A stretch of DNA of 7,871 bases from Candidatus Symbiothrix sp. Its GTDB lineage: Bacteria > Bacteroidota > Bacteroidia > Bacteroidales > Azobacteroidaceae. A program made the translations under genes and the position numbers. The stretch spans positions 1 through 7,871 of the forward strand of contig JAITXK010000184.1 of NCBI GenBank assembly GCA_031284765.1, given 5' to 3'. Of this stretch, positions 7,767-7,871 are shown one piece after another (the stretch's first letter is position 1; each line of letters starts with the position of its first letter). The notes under the pieces are model-generated. The model did not search any database, was not told where the DNA came from, and saw only the letters and a list, made by a program, of their open reading frames with translations.

Positions 7767-7871
7767 GCATTACGATGTTTTTTGATTTGGAATTCTAACA
7801 TTGCGATTTTAATATAAAGAACAGTTAATTTCAAGGTCATCTGAAAACTTCAGAAATAGATTTTGATAAAG

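Larger units (their letters stand above)
7679..7871. other. AT-rich non-coding region upstream of gltB
   Basis: No open frame of useful length on either strand reaches the right edge, and no tRNA or other RNA gene is recognisable. The region is markedly richer in A/T than the coding DNA to its left. It contains the -33 box of the gltB promoter, the palindrome and direct repeats listed separately, and a small hairpin at 7840-7854. The neighbouring gene on the right is outside the window. Confidence 0.7.

Noticed and set aside
7840..7854. Small hairpin TCTGAA-AAC-TTCAGA as a terminator for an upstream gene.
   Set aside because: The stem is only 6 bp, AT-rich, and no uninterrupted T run follows on either strand.

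Overview
The window carries one tightly packed minus-strand cluster for ammonia assimilation and amide transfer, transcribed from right to left: gltB (glutamate synthase large subunit), gltD (glutamate synthase small subunit) and asnB (glutamine-hydrolysing asparagine synthetase B). AsnB lacks only about its last dozen residues, cut off at the left edge. All three reading frames are intact and keep the catalytic and cofactor-binding residues of their families. I found no RNA gene, mobile element, CRISPR array or plus-strand gene.

Organism: this looks like a member of the Bacteroidota, probably Bacteroidales. The protein sequences resemble my recollection of Bacteroides/Prevotella-type GltB, GltD and AsnB. 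The starts lack Shine-Dalgarno sequences and sit in AT-rich contexts. The promoter in front of gltB matches the phylum's distinctive TTTG / TAnnTTTG consensus. No species call is possible from this alone.

Layout: positions 7679-7871 are AT-rich, non-coding upstream DNA containing the -33 box, a short imperfect palindrome over that box and a 9-bp direct repeat; the -7 box lies just beside it at 7671-7678. gltB runs from 7625 to 3108. gltD follows after 2 nt (3105 to 1678). asnB follows after 1 nt (1676 leftwards off the window). The spacing points to one polycistronic message with coupled translation.

How the genes work together: GltB and GltD form glutamate synthase, which turns 2-oxoglutarate plus glutamine into two glutamates with electrons from NAD(P)H. 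AsnB uses the amide of glutamine and ATP to make asparagine from aspartate, releasing glutamate. The cluster is therefore a glutamine-spending nitrogen distribution unit. It is core metabolism, and I see no undescribed system. The points worth a second look are regulatory (the gltB upstream region and an 8-bp-arm palindrome just before asnB) and biochemical (the reductant preference of GltD).
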